Of a stretch of 64,000 nt of DNA, positions 25,597-33,765 are shown piece after piece (position 1 is the first letter of the stretch; each line of letters starts with the position of its first letter). This DNA is from Candidatus Hydrogenedentota bacterium (GTDB taxonomy: Bacteria > Hydrogenedentota > Hydrogenedentia > Hydrogenedentales > JAEUWI01). The stretch is taken from assembly GCA_016791475.1 (NCBI GenBank), contig JAEUWI010000016.1, positions 1-64,000 of the forward strand, in the 5' to 3' direction. Under the pieces are notes generated by a model. The model saw only the letters and a list, made by a program, of their open reading frames with translations, did not search any database and had not been told where the DNA came from. The position numbers were made by a program, and so were the translations under genes.

Positions 25597-26529
25597 CTAC
25601 TCGGCGAAGCCCGCGCGGTGGATTTGATCGCCCGGCACGCCCAGGGCCTCCAGATCCGCCGCCAGTGTGTCCAGTGCTTCGCCGGGTCCGCAGATGTAGT
25701 AGCGGTGATCGGGCAGATTGAGGGACTTGCGCAGGAAGGCGGTGCCCAGGCTGGCTTTTCGGTAGACGACGCCGTCCCCCGAGGTGGCGCCGTCCACGGT
25801 GCCCTCCGGCATGGTCTCGCTGAAGCACAGCTCGACGCGAATGTCGGGGAGGTGCCCGGCCGCGTACTCCAGGTTGGGCAGGTAGAGTAGTTCCTCGGCG
25901 TTGCGCATGCCGTAGAAGAATGCGACGGGCCGGGATATTTTCCGGTCGATGAGCGAATTGCAAAGGGCGATCATGGGGGCCAGGCCCGCGCCGCTGCCCA
26001 GCAGCACGAGCGGCTTCGCCTCGGCCAGGTCGAGGGGACAGTGGCCCGCCGGTGCGGTGAGTTCAACGAGCGCGCCTTTCTGAAGGTGCTTCACCAGATA
26101 ATTGGCCAGCCCGCCGTTTTCGGAAACGCGCTGGACCAGAATCCGATAGTAGCGCCCGTTGGCGCTGTCCGACAGGTAGTACGTCCGGATGAGATCCTTC
26201 ATCCGGCCTTCATGATCGGGATCGGGCACTTCTACCCGTAGCTGCACGTGCTGGCCCGGCTCGAAGGCGGGCAATCGCCTGCGGTTGACCGGGCAAAGGT
26301 AGAACGACACGTACTGGCCCGCGGGATCTTCATCCACCCGTTTGCGCACCTTGAAGCGCCGCCATCCACTCCAGAGCGGTGCGTGGGGCGCGGGGGGGAA
26401 GGTGGCCGACGGCAACTCTCCCGGTTTTTCCCGCGTCCGGGAAGTCCACAAGAGTGCGATTACAATCAGGATCGCCACCAGCGCAAACGCGCCAACAATC
26501 AACAGATTCAATTCCTGGTCTCCCTGCAT
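25597..26529 (-). CDS. membrane-anchored FAD/NAD(P)H oxidoreductase
   Basis: About 310 residues from the ATG at 26529. Residues 8-30 form one transmembrane helix. The rest is a ferredoxin-NADP reductase module: FAD-binding RTYYLSDS, the NAD(P) motif GSGAGLAPM near residue 170, and YYICGPGEAL near the C-terminus, as in Hmp, NqrF and oxygenase reductases. There is no 2Fe-2S or globin domain, so it needs a partner electron acceptor. It follows the TPR-zinc-ribbon gene by 17 bases on the same strand, suggesting an operon. Confidence 0.85.
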   Translation of the reverse strand: MQGDQELNLLIVGAFALVAILIVIALLWTSRTREKPGELPSATFPPAPHAPLWSGWRRFKVRKRVDEDPAGQYVSFYLCPVNRRRLPAFEPGQHVQLRVEVPDPDHEGRMKDLIRTYYLSDSANGRYYRILVQRVSENGGLANYLVKHLQKGALVELTAPAGHCPLDLAEAKPLVLLGSGAGLAPMIALCNSLIDRKISRPVAFFYGMRNAEELLYLPNLEYAAGHLPDIRVELCFSETMPEGTVDGATSGDGVVYRKASLGTAFLRKSLNLPDHRYYICGPGEALDTLAADLEALGVPGDQIHRAGFAE

Positions 26530-26546
26530 GCTCGCGGAAACAAGAC

Positions 26547-27215
26547 TCAACTCAGAACAAGATACGCGACCAGCGCCACAACGATGAGGAGTACGGCGAT
26601 CGTGGCCGCGACCAACTTGCTTCGACCGGGCCGGGCGGGTGTGACCTCCTGCGGCGCTTCGTGGGCCTGGGTCACGGCGAATTCCCCATGGCAGCGCCAG
26701 CACCGTTCGCTGAACATATCATTGGGCTCGCCGCAATGGGGGCAGTTCATCAGGGTGTCATCGCCGTGGGTCGACAACTCCTGCACGGTGCTCGCCTGCG
26801 CGCCGGGGGGCGGCGTATTGGCGGTTACGCCGAGGCGGTCGAGGGCTTCCACCGCCCGGGGCGAGGCGTCAAATTTCAGGACCAACTTCCACGTGTCGAT
26901 GGCGCGGTGGCGACGTCCGGCACCCTCATAGGTCTTGGCCAGTTGCTCCAGGAGCAATACGTCGCCGGGGTTTCGGGCCACGGCCATTTCCAGCACCGAG
27001 GCTGCCTCGGTGAACTGCCCCAGACGGAAGTGGGCCGCCCCCAGGTAGCGCTGCACCGGCACATGGTCCGGCCAGGATTTCCGGAGCCGGATCAGCTCCG
27101 ACAGGGCGGCGGTATAGGCGCGCTGCTCATAGAGCTTTCGGGCGAGCCGCCAGCGCTGCTCGTGATCGTCCGGGTAGGACTCCAGATAGATCCGTATTTC
27201 GTCTGCGTCAGCCAT
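26547..27215 (-). CDS. tail-anchored TPR and zinc-ribbon protein
   Basis: A 222-residue protein. Residues 1-130 are TPR-like helical repeats (RLARKLYEQRAYTAALSEL, YLGAAHFRLGQFTEAASVLE, LAKTYEGAGRRHRAIDTWK). Residues 155-180 hold a zinc ribbon, CPHCGEPN and CWRCHGE. A single hydrophobic helix close to the C-terminus (about 200-221) would anchor it with the bulk in the cytoplasm. It is divergent from the Ser/Thr kinase gene and upstream of the flavin reductase. A scaffold role in a membrane signalling complex is plausible. Confidence 0.8.
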   Translation of the reverse strand: MADADEIRIYLESYPDDHEQRWRLARKLYEQRAYTAALSELIRLRKSWPDHVPVQRYLGAAHFRLGQFTEAASVLEMAVARNPGDVLLLEQLAKTYEGAGRRHRAIDTWKLVLKFDASPRAVEALDRLGVTANTPPPGAQASTVQELSTHGDDTLMNCPHCGEPNDMFSERCWRCHGEFAVTQAHEAPQEVTPARPGRSKLVAATIAVLLIVVALVAYLVLS

Positions 27216-27449
27216 TATGTTCCAAGATCTCCGGTTCCCCCGGATGTGGCGTGCGACAATTCACCCCCCGGTCGCCGCTCCGGCATTATAGGCGCGTGCC
27301 GTGTGGAGGTCAATTCAGCGAATTGCGACGGTGGGCCTGTTGCGCCGTTGTATCCAAAGGTGTACCATGGGCTTGGATGCCGCTGGGGGCCAGGTTCCAG
27401 ACCCTCTCGAAGCAGTGGATCTTCATGCGCGTGGCCGCTGGAAAACAAC

Positions 27450-28463
27450 ATGGACGAGACGCAAGACCTGAGTCCTCCCGAGGGTGAACGGCAGGATCCC
27501 AACACCCCCGGGTCTCCCCGATCGGGAGAATCCCTCGCGGAGAGCAGCTTCGACGCTCTCAATGAGGCGGAAATTCTCAAGAGACTGGCCGAGGACAAGG
27601 CGGCGCTGAGACGCCTCACCCCGGATCAGCGCTCGGTGGACCTGCGCCCCGGCAGCGTTATTAACCGGCGTTTCAAGGTGCTCCAGCAGTTGGGCTTCGG
27701 CGGCATGGGGGCGGTCTATCTGGTGAAGGATACCCATCTTCAGGAGCGACGGGCCCTGAAGGTCATGTTGCCCCGCCTTCTTTCCAACCCCCAGGCCCAG
27801 CGCCGCTTCCTCATTGAGACCAAGATTAGCCAGAAACTGTCCCACGCCAACATTGTCCGGGTGCACGATCTGGGCATGGATTTCGATACGGGCATGCAGT
27901 TTTTCACGATGGCCCTGGTGGAGGGGGAGACCCTCTTCCGCTATTTGAAGTCTCGGGACGGCCAACTGCCACTGGACGAAGTCCTCCGGATCATGCGCCC
28001 GATTTGCCATGCCCTGACCTATGCACACCGGTACACGATTCATCGCGATCTGAAGCCCCAGAACATCATGCGCGGGCCGGGCGGCCATATCACGTTGCTC
28101 GACTTTGGACTGGCCAAACTGCTGGACCAGAGCAATCCGGCCCTCTCGCGCATGGCCGTCGGCACCATTCACTATCAGGCCCCGGAGCAGAAGTCCAATC
28201 CCCTGGGCATTGACAGCCGAGCCGATCTCTATTCCCTCGGTGTGATCATGTACCAGTTGCTCACGGGCAAGGTGCCGGCGGGCCAATATCCCCCCGCCTC
28301 CAGCCTGGCGCGAAACGTGCCCCGAAGCATGGATCACGTGATCCAGCGCTGCCTCAAGCTCCGCGACGAACGCTATCCCACCGCGGGCGCGCTCCTGGAA
28401 GATCTGGACGCCGTGGAAAAGGGGGGATTGCGCCTGTGGTTTGAGGGGCTATTCGGGGGCTGA
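27450..28463 (+). CDS. Hanks-type serine/threonine protein kinase
   Basis: A 337-residue soluble kinase. An acidic N-terminal region (1-65) precedes the kinase domain: Gly loop LGFGGMGAVYL (81-91), Lys104 in ALKVM, catalytic loop HRDLKPQNIM with Asp200, DFGLAK with Asp218, and the APE-like APEQ. No transmembrane helix or extracellular sensor follows; the protein ends soon after the domain. The long frame upstream is open but antisense to the TPR gene, so the ATG at 27450 is preferred. It is divergent from the TPR-zinc-ribbon gene. Confidence 0.92.
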   Translation: MDETQDLSPPEGERQDPNTPGSPRSGESLAESSFDALNEAEILKRLAEDKAALRRLTPDQRSVDLRPGSVINRRFKVLQQLGFGGMGAVYLVKDTHLQERRALKVMLPRLLSNPQAQRRFLIETKISQKLSHANIVRVHDLGMDFDTGMQFFTMALVEGETLFRYLKSRDGQLPLDEVLRIMRPICHALTYAHRYTIHRDLKPQNIMRGPGGHITLLDFGLAKLLDQSNPALSRMAVGTIHYQAPEQKSNPLGIDSRADLYSLGVIMYQLLTGKVPAGQYPPASSLARNVPRSMDHVIQRCLKLRDERYPTAGALLEDLDAVEKGGLRLWFEGLFGG

Positions 28464-28578
28464 GCCCGCACCCACGCCCGACTTCCGGCCCACCACAAAT
28501 CTTGATGAAAAATTCCGCGTATTCTGCTAAAGTACCGGGCAGGTCAGCATCACGCATGTGGGAAAACAGGGAGGGATC

Positions 28579-28923
28579 ATGGTCGACGTTTCACAAACGG
28601 GGTGTATTCATCACCCGAACATGCAGGCGGTAAACCGGTGCAAGCAGTGTACCGTTCCCACGTGTCACAAGTGCACGGTCGTGGGTCCCACGGGCAAATT
28701 CTGCTCCGAGAATTGCCGGAACATCCACGAAGCCTTTATTCGCCGCTCTCAGGAGCTCAACACCACGGCGCGCTCCACGTTCTTTGTAAAATTGCGCCGG
28801 TGGGTCGCGTCCATCCTCTATCTTGTTGTCGTACTCTTCGCCGCGGGAGTCGTCGGTACCGTCTTCTACATTCCGGTACTTTCCGAATTGACCCTGCGCG
28901 TGCGGGGGGTGCTGGGCTTCTAG
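28579..28923 (+). CDS. B-box-like zinc finger membrane protein
   Basis: A 114-residue protein from the ATG at 28579 with GGAGG upstream. The N-terminus carries a B-box-type zinc finger pattern: CIHHPNMQAVNRCKQC, then CHKC and CSENC. A single transmembrane segment lies at about residues 72-94. Similar small zinc-finger membrane proteins occur near signalling genes in planctomycete-like bacteria. It follows the kinase gene by about 115 bases on the same strand. Function unknown. Confidence 0.82.
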   Translation: MVDVSQTGCIHHPNMQAVNRCKQCTVPTCHKCTVVGPTGKFCSENCRNIHEAFIRRSQELNTTARSTFFVKLRRWVASILYLVVVLFAAGVVGTVFYIPVLSELTLRVRGVLGF

Positions 28924-29024
28924 CATCCTTATTTCATTAAGCATCAGGCACTTATTGCATCGTTCATTCAATTCATCCAGGGCCGACACGATTTCGTGCG
29001 GCTCAACCAGCAAGGAGAGCAATC

Positions 29025-29465
29025 ATGGATCTGAGTGGTTTCAAATGGCCGTTGATCATCGCGGCCCTCGTCGGGACGGGCTGGCTTTTCACCAGCGGCG
29101 GTGTGAACTGGATGTACGGCCGGTTCACGGCGGCGACGCCGGGTGTTGACGTGGCCCAGGACACCCGGGACGAGGCGGGACTGACGAAGCTGGCGGCGTA
29201 TACGTATCATATCTGGAAATGGCGGGCCTGCATCGACATTATCGAGACCAGTGTTGAACGCTATGGGCAGAATGCGCCAAACTACTGGTTCAACATGGAG
29301 CGCCTGAGCACCTGCTATGAGCGCATTGGGGAATACCAGACGGCGGTCAATATTCTGGACGAGCTCATCCGCGTCGATGCCCACCAATACGACGAGCGCG
29401 TGGGGAACTTCGACAATCTGAGTCTCCGCGTCTCAAAACTCAAGGAAATGTACGAAATACAGTGA
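29025..29465 (+). CDS. membrane-anchored TPR-like protein
   Basis: A 146-residue protein with an N-terminal transmembrane helix (about residues 8-23) followed by helical TPR-like repeats, AAYTYHIWKWRACIDIIE and LSTCYERIGEYQTAVNILDE. The stop overlaps the GTG start of rlmB (GTGA), implying translational coupling. The function is unknown; TPRs suggest a scaffold. The ATG follows AAGGAGAG. Confidence 0.8.
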   Translation: MDLSGFKWPLIIAALVGTGWLFTSGGVNWMYGRFTAATPGVDVAQDTRDEAGLTKLAAYTYHIWKWRACIDIIETSVERYGQNAPNYWFNMERLSTCYERIGEYQTAVNILDELIRVDAHQYDERVGNFDNLSLRVSKLKEMYEIQ

Positions 29466-30196
29466 GTCATTCACACGATACGGTCATGGGCCGCATACCT
29501 GTGTTGGAGTGCCTGCGCGCCAAACGGCGCAAGGCACTCCAGCTTTTTTTGCTTGAATCCGCACGGGACCTGGGAGAGATCCGCGCAGCGGCGGGCCACA
29601 TTCCCGTGCGCGAGGTGAACCGCCAGGAGCTGGAGAAGCTCGCGGAAGGCGGTAGCCACCAGGGCGTGGTGCTCTTCGCCAATCCCATCCCCGTGCGGCC
29701 GCTCAACGAGTGGCTCGCCGGGAAGATCGCGCCCGACGCCGTGCTGGTGATTCTCGATTGCATCGAAGACCCCCAGAACTTCGGGGCCATCGTGCGATCG
29801 GCGGCGGCCTGCGGCGCGGCGGGCGTGATGTTTGCCAAGGACCGATCCGCGCCCCTCAGCCCCGCCGCCGTGAAGGCTGCGGCCGGCGCGATGGAGTACA
29901 TCGACCTCATCCAGGTGCCCAACATCGCCCGCGCGGCGGACCAGCTCAAGAAGCACGACTTCTGGGTGGCCGCGCTCATGCCCGATTCCAAGCAGGTGCT
30001 CTGGGAGGCCGACCTGAAAGGCCGCATCGCGCTTGTGGTGGGCAACGAAGGCAAGGGCGTGCGCCCCCTGGTTGAAAAGCAGTGCGACCTGCGGCTGCGT
30101 ATACCGCTTACGGGTGCGATCACGAGTTTGAACGCGTCGGTGAGCACGGCGATAGCGCTGGCGGAGTGCGTGCGGCAGCGGTATAAGGGCGTGTGA
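29462..30196 (+). CDS. rlmB: 23S rRNA 2'-O-methyltransferase of the SpoU/RlmB family
   Basis: A 244-residue SPOUT methyltransferase. An N-terminal substrate-binding domain (1-75) is followed by the trefoil-knot core: motif 1 LDCIEDPQNFGAIVRSA with Asn106, motif 2 LVVGNEGKGV and motif 3 IPLTGAITSLNASVSTAIA. RlmB methylates G2251 of 23S rRNA; TrmH-like specificity is possible. The GTG start at 29462 overlaps the previous stop; an ATG at 29486 fits the usual N-terminus (GRIPVLE) and is an alternative. Confidence 0.9.
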   Translation: MSHSHDTVMGRIPVLECLRAKRRKALQLFLLESARDLGEIRAAAGHIPVREVNRQELEKLAEGGSHQGVVLFANPIPVRPLNEWLAGKIAPDAVLVILDCIEDPQNFGAIVRSAAACGAAGVMFAKDRSAPLSPAAVKAAAGAMEYIDLIQVPNIARAADQLKKHDFWVAALMPDSKQVLWEADLKGRIALVVGNEGKGVRPLVEKQCDLRLRIPLTGAITSLNASVSTAIALAECVRQRYKGV

Positions 30197-30205
30197 GGGG
30201 GCTGC

Positions 30206-31408
30206 TCAGGCGTGCAGTCGAATCGCGAACGATTCGGAATCTTCGACGAGTTCGGGTTCCGTGCCGTTGTGGGCCTTCATGCCGAGAATGATCTTTCGTG
30301 GAATCCCCATGCCCATGTGTTCCAGGTAGCCGTAGTCGCGCATCGTGTCTTTGATTAGTTGATTGCGCGCGGCGCGGCATCCGGTCCGCATCCGTTCGGG
30401 CGTGATACCGTTGGGCAGGCGTCCCGGCGAGACGATTTCGAGCCGATCACGGTACACGGACAGTTCAATATCGGTACTCGACAACAGGTAGTCTCGATGG
30501 ATGAGGGCGTTCACAATGGCTTCGCGGAGCACTTCCGTCGGGTAGGCGGGTCGGTCAATCCGCCGCCCGTTGTCCAGGATGGACTCGGTGGGCGTATTGC
30601 GACGTACGAAATGAATCGCCTGCTCCACCAAGCCGTTTTCCACGATAGCGCCGTCTTGCGCAAGAAGTGGAGCCATCGGGCCGCGGAGCGCGCTGCGTTC
30701 AACGGTGGCATAGTCTTTCTCCACCCCGGGATAGGCCACGGCGTCGATGCCGGCGTGGGGGAGGAAACGATTTGGATTTTTCCCAAAGAGCAGCATGCCG
30801 CCGACGGTAATTCCATCCTCGGACATAAACTCCGTGTTAAATAGTAGCGTGGTCCACGCGCCTTCATCGCCCTCTGGCGGTAACGCCTGCTGGCGAATCT
30901 GGCCGAAATAATTTCTGAGTCGCCGCGCGTCCAAATCGTCCAGCATTGCGCCGGATACGGGTTGAAGTTCGGCGCGAATCGTCCCGCGCTGCTGGAAGAG
31001 CCGCCGCAACTCTTCGGGTGTGGCTTCCCGGCTCTGCGACCCCACACGAATATAGTACCGGGTGCCGTTGTTGTGCCAGAGCGAATGCACGTCATATCCA
31101 CGAGAGACCTGCACTACGGCAACATCTTTGCCCGGCTCAAGATCGTGAATGATCTCGAAGAACGGTATGATCGCCGGGCGGATCTTGTCGCGACAGGTGG
31201 TCATGACCCAATCTTCCAATGCGGGTCTAGTTATGCCCCCGACACTGCCGTCGTCTTCCACACCCAGCACAACGATGCCGCCCGCCAGATTGCAGAACGC
31301 CACCAGTTCCTTCGCCAGATCGTGGTTTGCAACGGCGTCCCGCTTAAACTCGACGCCGGAGTTCTCACCGTGTTGGAGAATCTCCAGAAGTTCTGCTCGG
31401 TTCAGCAT
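30206..31408 (-). CDS. AlbA_2 (Schlafen-like) domain putative transcriptional regulator
   Basis: A 400-residue protein. N-terminal SGVEFKRDAVANHDLAKEL and AGGIVVLGVEDDG are the AlbA_2 domain, followed by YYIRVGSQSREATPEEL. The C-terminal half (about 270-400) contains the RecG-like/HATPase_c_4 block PTEVLREAIVNALIHRDY and LEIVSPGRLPNGI. Such proteins are usually annotated as ATP-binding transcriptional regulators. It is 37 bases downstream of an RHH gene in the same operon, so a two-gene regulatory or defence unit is plausible. Confidence 0.85.
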   Translation of the reverse strand: MLNRAELLEILQHGENSGVEFKRDAVANHDLAKELVAFCNLAGGIVVLGVEDDGSVGGITRPALEDWVMTTCRDKIRPAIIPFFEIIHDLEPGKDVAVVQVSRGYDVHSLWHNNGTRYYIRVGSQSREATPEELRRLFQQRGTIRAELQPVSGAMLDDLDARRLRNYFGQIRQQALPPEGDEGAWTTLLFNTEFMSEDGITVGGMLLFGKNPNRFLPHAGIDAVAYPGVEKDYATVERSALRGPMAPLLAQDGAIVENGLVEQAIHFVRRNTPTESILDNGRRIDRPAYPTEVLREAIVNALIHRDYLLSSTDIELSVYRDRLEIVSPGRLPNGITPERMRTGCRAARNQLIKDTMRDYGYLEHMGMGIPRKIILGMKAHNGTEPELVEDSESFAIRLHA

Positions 31409-31445
31409 CGTTCGATTTCGACGTCCTCGCCGACTCCGGGCCTGC

Positions 31446-31697
31446 TCAGTCCATCACGGGCGGGGTGTTCAGATCCCGCTCGCGGAGGCGCTTGGCGTAG
31501 TAGGTCACGATGCGGCGCAGGAGCTCGTCGCGCTTGATGCCTTCCACTTCGGCTTTCCAGCGAAGGAAGGCCGCGACCGAGCGGGGCAGGGTAACGGTCA
31601 TCTTGACCATGTCCGAGGGATTGGTATCGCCCAGGTGCTGGTCCTTTTTCTTCCGCTGCCGCATTTGTTCTTCGGTTTCCGACATGTTCTCCTCCAC
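31446..31697 (-). CDS. ribbon-helix-helix-like DNA-binding protein
   Basis: An 83-residue protein. MVKMTVTLPRSVAAFLRWKAEVEG followed by IKRDELLRRIVTYYAKRL fits a CopG/Arc-type strand-helix-helix. Two starts are possible: GTG at 31697 behind AAGGAG, or ATG at 31685 behind GGAGG. A good sigma-70 promoter lies upstream. Pairing with the AlbA_2 gene suggests a regulator/antitoxin-like partner. Confidence 0.75.
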   Translation of the reverse strand: MEENMSETEEQMRQRKKKDQHLGDTNPSDMVKMTVTLPRSVAAFLRWKAEVEGIKRDELLRRIVTYYAKRLRERDLNTPPVMD

Positions 31698-31736
31698 GAT
31701 TCTACTCCTTTATGTAAAAAGACCACTCTGCCTAAT

Positions 31737-31765
31737 ATCATACACGGTTGCGCTCACAATTCCAA
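31737..31765 (-). promoter_or_regulatory. sigma-70-type promoter of the RHH/AlbA_2 operon
   Basis: On the minus strand TTGGAA (31765-31760) and TATGAT (31742-31737) are 17 bases apart. The spacer begins TTGTGAGCGCAA, which resembles half of a lac-type operator. About 40 bases separate the -10 box from the coding start. Confidence 0.6.
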
Positions 31766-31899
31766 CGATTAAGGTAAAGCCACGTAATTCTGTTAAAAGC
31801 GTGAAGAGTATTCCCTATGAGGCTCCCGGTTCTCTATAATAGCCCAAGCTGGCCCGGCCCCGCCGCCGCCCTAACTCGTCCAATGGCAGGAGAATACGA

Positions 31900-33585
31900 T
31901 TGAACATTCTGGGTATCGGTGGCTATTCCCACGACTCCGCCGCCGCGCTGGTGCGGGACGGTCGGGTGGTTGCCGCCGTGGCGGAAGAGCGCCTTTCCCG
32001 TGTGAAACATCAGGGGGGCGTGCCCCGGCTGGCGGTGGAATGGTGCCTCGGAGAGGCGGGGCTGACCCTGGACGACGTCGATCATATCGGCTGCTACATG
32101 CGCCCCGGGCTGCGGGTTGGCCGTCGTTTGCCCTACCGGTTGAGCACGGCGTGGCGAAGCCCTTTCTACGCCGCCGCCTTTTCGGCCTATGAGCTCTGGC
32201 ACAATGGGGGCTACATCCGGGGTATGCAGTCGCTCCGGGGAAAGAAAGCGCAACTTCACTTCATGGAGCATCACCCGGCCCACGCGGCCAGCGCCTTCCT
32301 GTGCAGTCCCTTCGAGGAGGCCGCGCTCCTTTCCATCGACTATGTGGGGGAGTGGGCCGCCACGTGGACCGGCATTGGCCGGGGCGCGGAGATCACCCGG
32401 TTGCGCCAGGCGAATTATCCCAACTCGCTGGGCGTATTTTACTCGGCGTTAACCGACTACCTCGGCTTCCTGCGCGCATCGGACGAGTACAAGGTGATGG
32501 GCCTGGCTTCCTATGGCGAGCCGGTGTACTACGAGACGCTGAAGAAGGTGCTCCGGCCCCAGGACGATGGCTGGTACCGCATTGACCACAGCTATACCGC
32601 CTGGCACTATTTGCCCGGCTCGCGCTGCGGCTATTTCAGCGATAAGTTTATCCGTGAATTCGGCCCGCCGCGCAAGAAGGGCGAGGCCATCACCGAGCAC
32701 CACCAGAACCTCGCGGCCTCGGCCCAGCGCCTGCTGGAGGACATCGTCCTGCGCCTGGCGGAGAATCTCCGCCGCGAGACGGGTCTGACGAAGCTTTGCC
32801 TGGCGGGCGGCGTGGCGCTCAACTGCTCCATGAACGGCCGCCTGAAGCGGGAGTCGGGCTTCGAGGATATCTGGATTCAGCCGGCCTCGGGCGACGACGG
32901 CATCGCCATCGGCGCGGCGCTTCAGTTGCACCACCGATTCAATGGCCCGCAGCGCGGCTACACCATGACCCAGGCGAATCTGGGGCCCGATATTGACAAC
33001 GACGCGATAGAGGCCCACCTCAAGCTGACCAAGACGCCCTACACGCGCTCGACGGATATTGCGGGCGATGCGGCGAGGCTGCTGGCGGCAGGAAAGATCG
33101 TGGGATGGTATCAGGGCCGCATGGAGTTTGGTCCCCGGGCGCTGGGCAGTCGGAGCATCCTGGCGGATCCGACGCGGGCGGACATGAAGGACCTGGTGAA
33201 TACCTACGTGAAGTTTCGTGAGGAGTTCCGTCCCTTTGCGCCGAGCGTGCTGGCGGAGCGGGCGCCGGAGTACTTCGAGGGCTGCACCGATTCGCCCTTC
33301 ATGCTTTTTGTCTATCCCGTGCGGCCGGAGAAACAGGCGGAGGTGCCCGCGATCACCCACATCGACGGCACCGCGCGGGTCCAGACGGTGACGGAAGCTT
33401 CGAACCCGCGCTACTACCAGCTCATCAAGGCCTTCGAGGCGGTCCGGGGCGTGCCCATGGTGCTCAACACGAGTTTTAACGTGATGGGGGAGCCCATCGT
33501 GCATACGCCGGCCGACGCTTTGCGATGTTTCTACGGCACCGGCATGGATGCCCTGGCCATGGGAGACTTTCTGGTGGTGAAATAG
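31900..33585 (+). CDS. NodU/CmcH-family O-carbamoyltransferase
   Basis: A 561-residue enzyme transferring a carbamoyl group from carbamoyl phosphate to a sugar or other hydroxyl. GGYSHDSAAALV at the N-terminus, EHHPAHAASAF with the metal-binding His pair, LAGGVALNCSMNGRL and EFGPRALGSRSILADP are characteristic. The start is TTG at 31900 with CAGGAGA six bases upstream. It heads a cluster with two GT4 glycosyltransferases and a deacetylase, so the acceptor is probably a cell-surface glycan or secreted glycoside. Confidence 0.93.
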   Translation: MNILGIGGYSHDSAAALVRDGRVVAAVAEERLSRVKHQGGVPRLAVEWCLGEAGLTLDDVDHIGCYMRPGLRVGRRLPYRLSTAWRSPFYAAAFSAYELWHNGGYIRGMQSLRGKKAQLHFMEHHPAHAASAFLCSPFEEAALLSIDYVGEWAATWTGIGRGAEITRLRQANYPNSLGVFYSALTDYLGFLRASDEYKVMGLASYGEPVYYETLKKVLRPQDDGWYRIDHSYTAWHYLPGSRCGYFSDKFIREFGPPRKKGEAITEHHQNLAASAQRLLEDIVLRLAENLRRETGLTKLCLAGGVALNCSMNGRLKRESGFEDIWIQPASGDDGIAIGAALQLHHRFNGPQRGYTMTQANLGPDIDNDAIEAHLKLTKTPYTRSTDIAGDAARLLAAGKIVGWYQGRMEFGPRALGSRSILADPTRADMKDLVNTYVKFREEFRPFAPSVLAERAPEYFEGCTDSPFMLFVYPVRPEKQAEVPAITHIDGTARVQTVTEASNPRYYQLIKAFEAVRGVPMVLNTSFNVMGEPIVHTPADALRCFYGTGMDALAMGDFLVVK

Positions 33586-33737
33586 GCTGTAGGCTGTAGG
33601 CTACGGCTTCGCCCCATACGCCCCAAGCCCCATACGACCCATACGACCCATAAGACTCACCAGACTCCAGACTCCAGACTCCAGACTCCAGACTCCAGAC
33701 TCCAGACTCCAGACTCCAAACTCCAAACTCCAAACCA
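33586..33737. repeat. stacked short-period repeats: GGCTGTA heptamers, CCCATACGA nonamers, AGACTCC heptamers
   Basis: Three arrays follow one another. Three GGCTGTA-type units lie at about 33586-33603. Nonamers of the CCCATACGA/CCCATAAGA type lie at 33612-33655. About eight AGACTCC units then degenerate to AAACTCC (33662-33735). Together they fill the space between the carbamoyltransferase stop and the glycosyltransferase start at 33766. Confidence 0.92.
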
Positions 33738-33765
33738 AAACCCATCCCGGAACCCTTTCCCGAAA

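Noticed and set aside
26379-27449. Long N-terminal extension of the Ser/Thr kinase
   Set aside because: The frame is open but antisense to the TPR-zinc-ribbon gene and has no domain; the ATG at 27450 begins a sensible protein.
33662-33735. Possible CRISPR array
   Set aside because: Units are 7 bp with no unique spacers and no cas genes are present.
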